The notes under the pieces: model-generated
Told to the model about the DNA's origin: nothing
Database searches by the model: none
Seen by the model: only the letters and a program-made list of their open reading frames with translations
Program-made: the position numbers and the translations under genes
In this document: in pieces, positions 63,915-64,000 of the stretch
How the letters are laid out: every line of letters starts with the position of its first letter
Position numbering within the stretch: position 1 is the stretch's first letter
Assembly (NCBI RefSeq): GCF_003711205.1
Contig: NZ_CP031013.1
Span: 496,001-560,000 of the forward strand
DNA from: Polaromonas sp. SP1
GTDB lineage: Bacteria > Pseudomonadota > Gammaproteobacteria > Burkholderiales > Burkholderiaceae_C
DNA length: 64,000 bases
Direction: 5' to 3'

Positions 63915-64000
63915 ATGAGCAAAAAAGTCTTTATCAAAACCTTCGGCTGCCAGATGAACGAGTACGACTCGGACAAGATGTCCGACGTGCTGCATGCCGC
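63915..64000 (+). CDS. miaB: tRNA-2-methylthio-N6-dimethylallyladenosine synthase MiaB, N-terminal fragment
   Basis: Only the first 28 residues are in the window: [20 protein letters not shown] and onward. GCQMNEYDS is the start of the UPF0004/MTTase domain and holds the first of its three auxiliary-cluster cysteines. MiaB is a radical-SAM enzyme that methylthiolates i6A37 of tRNAs. The gene continues beyond the window edge. Confidence 0.92.

Overview
The window looks like a chromosomal segment of a high-GC betaproteobacterium of the order Burkholderiales, most likely family Comamonadaceae (Polaromonas/Rhodoferax/Variovorax-like). The basis is gene content (Chp/Pil chemosensory operon beside rubredoxin and hemL, dusB-fis, Bug/TctC-type receptor, HutF/HutG five-step histidine pathway), dense ATGA-type overlaps, and a family of short 'GCTATTGTTTT-ATAGC' intergenic repeats. 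Assignment to a genus is inference. I see no phage, transposase or CRISPR.

Layout. 1-2411: 3' part of tamB. 2477-2551: tRNA-Arg(CCT). 2664-16385: a large histidine-utilisation locus. hutC-hutD-hutI-hutG-hutF read leftward, each pair overlapping by a few bases. Divergently, hutU, an ornithine-cyclodeaminase-family gene, a PhnD-like protein, a Bug receptor, hutH and a NitT/TauT-type ABC transporter read rightward. 16382-17395: YeiH-family membrane protein. 17638-22324: a second cluster holding an OpuC/ProX-type (quaternary ammonium) ABC transporter and, inside it, a histidine-ammonia-lyase paralogue that has lost the Ala-Ser-Gly triad that forms the MIO cofactor. 22465-29262: DHA2 exporter, a secreted CX10C-repeat protein, CsbD, MarR plus tautomerase, and an iron-type ABC permease/ATPase pair. 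29267-33863: plsC and a pyrR-pyrB-pyrC' operon with ruvX and yqgE. 33963-35432: photolyase. 35549-45680: type IV pilus chemosensory operon (pilG-pilH-pilI-pilJ-chpA) preceded by rubredoxin. 45775-64000: housekeeping genes (thiD-like, hemL, purH, fis, dusB, ychF, ubiH-like, dsbC, M61 peptidase, two crotonases), tRNA-Met and the start of miaB.

Most interesting system. The 17.5-22.3 kb cluster and the hutU promoter share nearly the same palindrome (GTTGTATAkACAA), placed between or next to clear -35/-10 boxes. It contains the GTnTAnAC core expected of the GntR/HutC subfamily. The MIO-less lyase sits between a betaine-type binding protein and its permeases. I propose that the cluster imports a histidine betaine (hercynine, or the thiol ergothioneine), that the lyase eliminates trimethylamine without MIO, and that the resulting urocanate feeds HutU and also induces the HutC regulon. 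This is inference from sequence; import of histidine itself (HutXWV-like) is the main alternative.

How the parts work together: HutH, HutU, HutI, HutF and HutG convert histidine to glutamate, formate and two ammonia. The pyr operon makes carbamoyl aspartate with a non-catalytic dihydroorotase-like partner. The Pil/Chp proteins control twitching motility.
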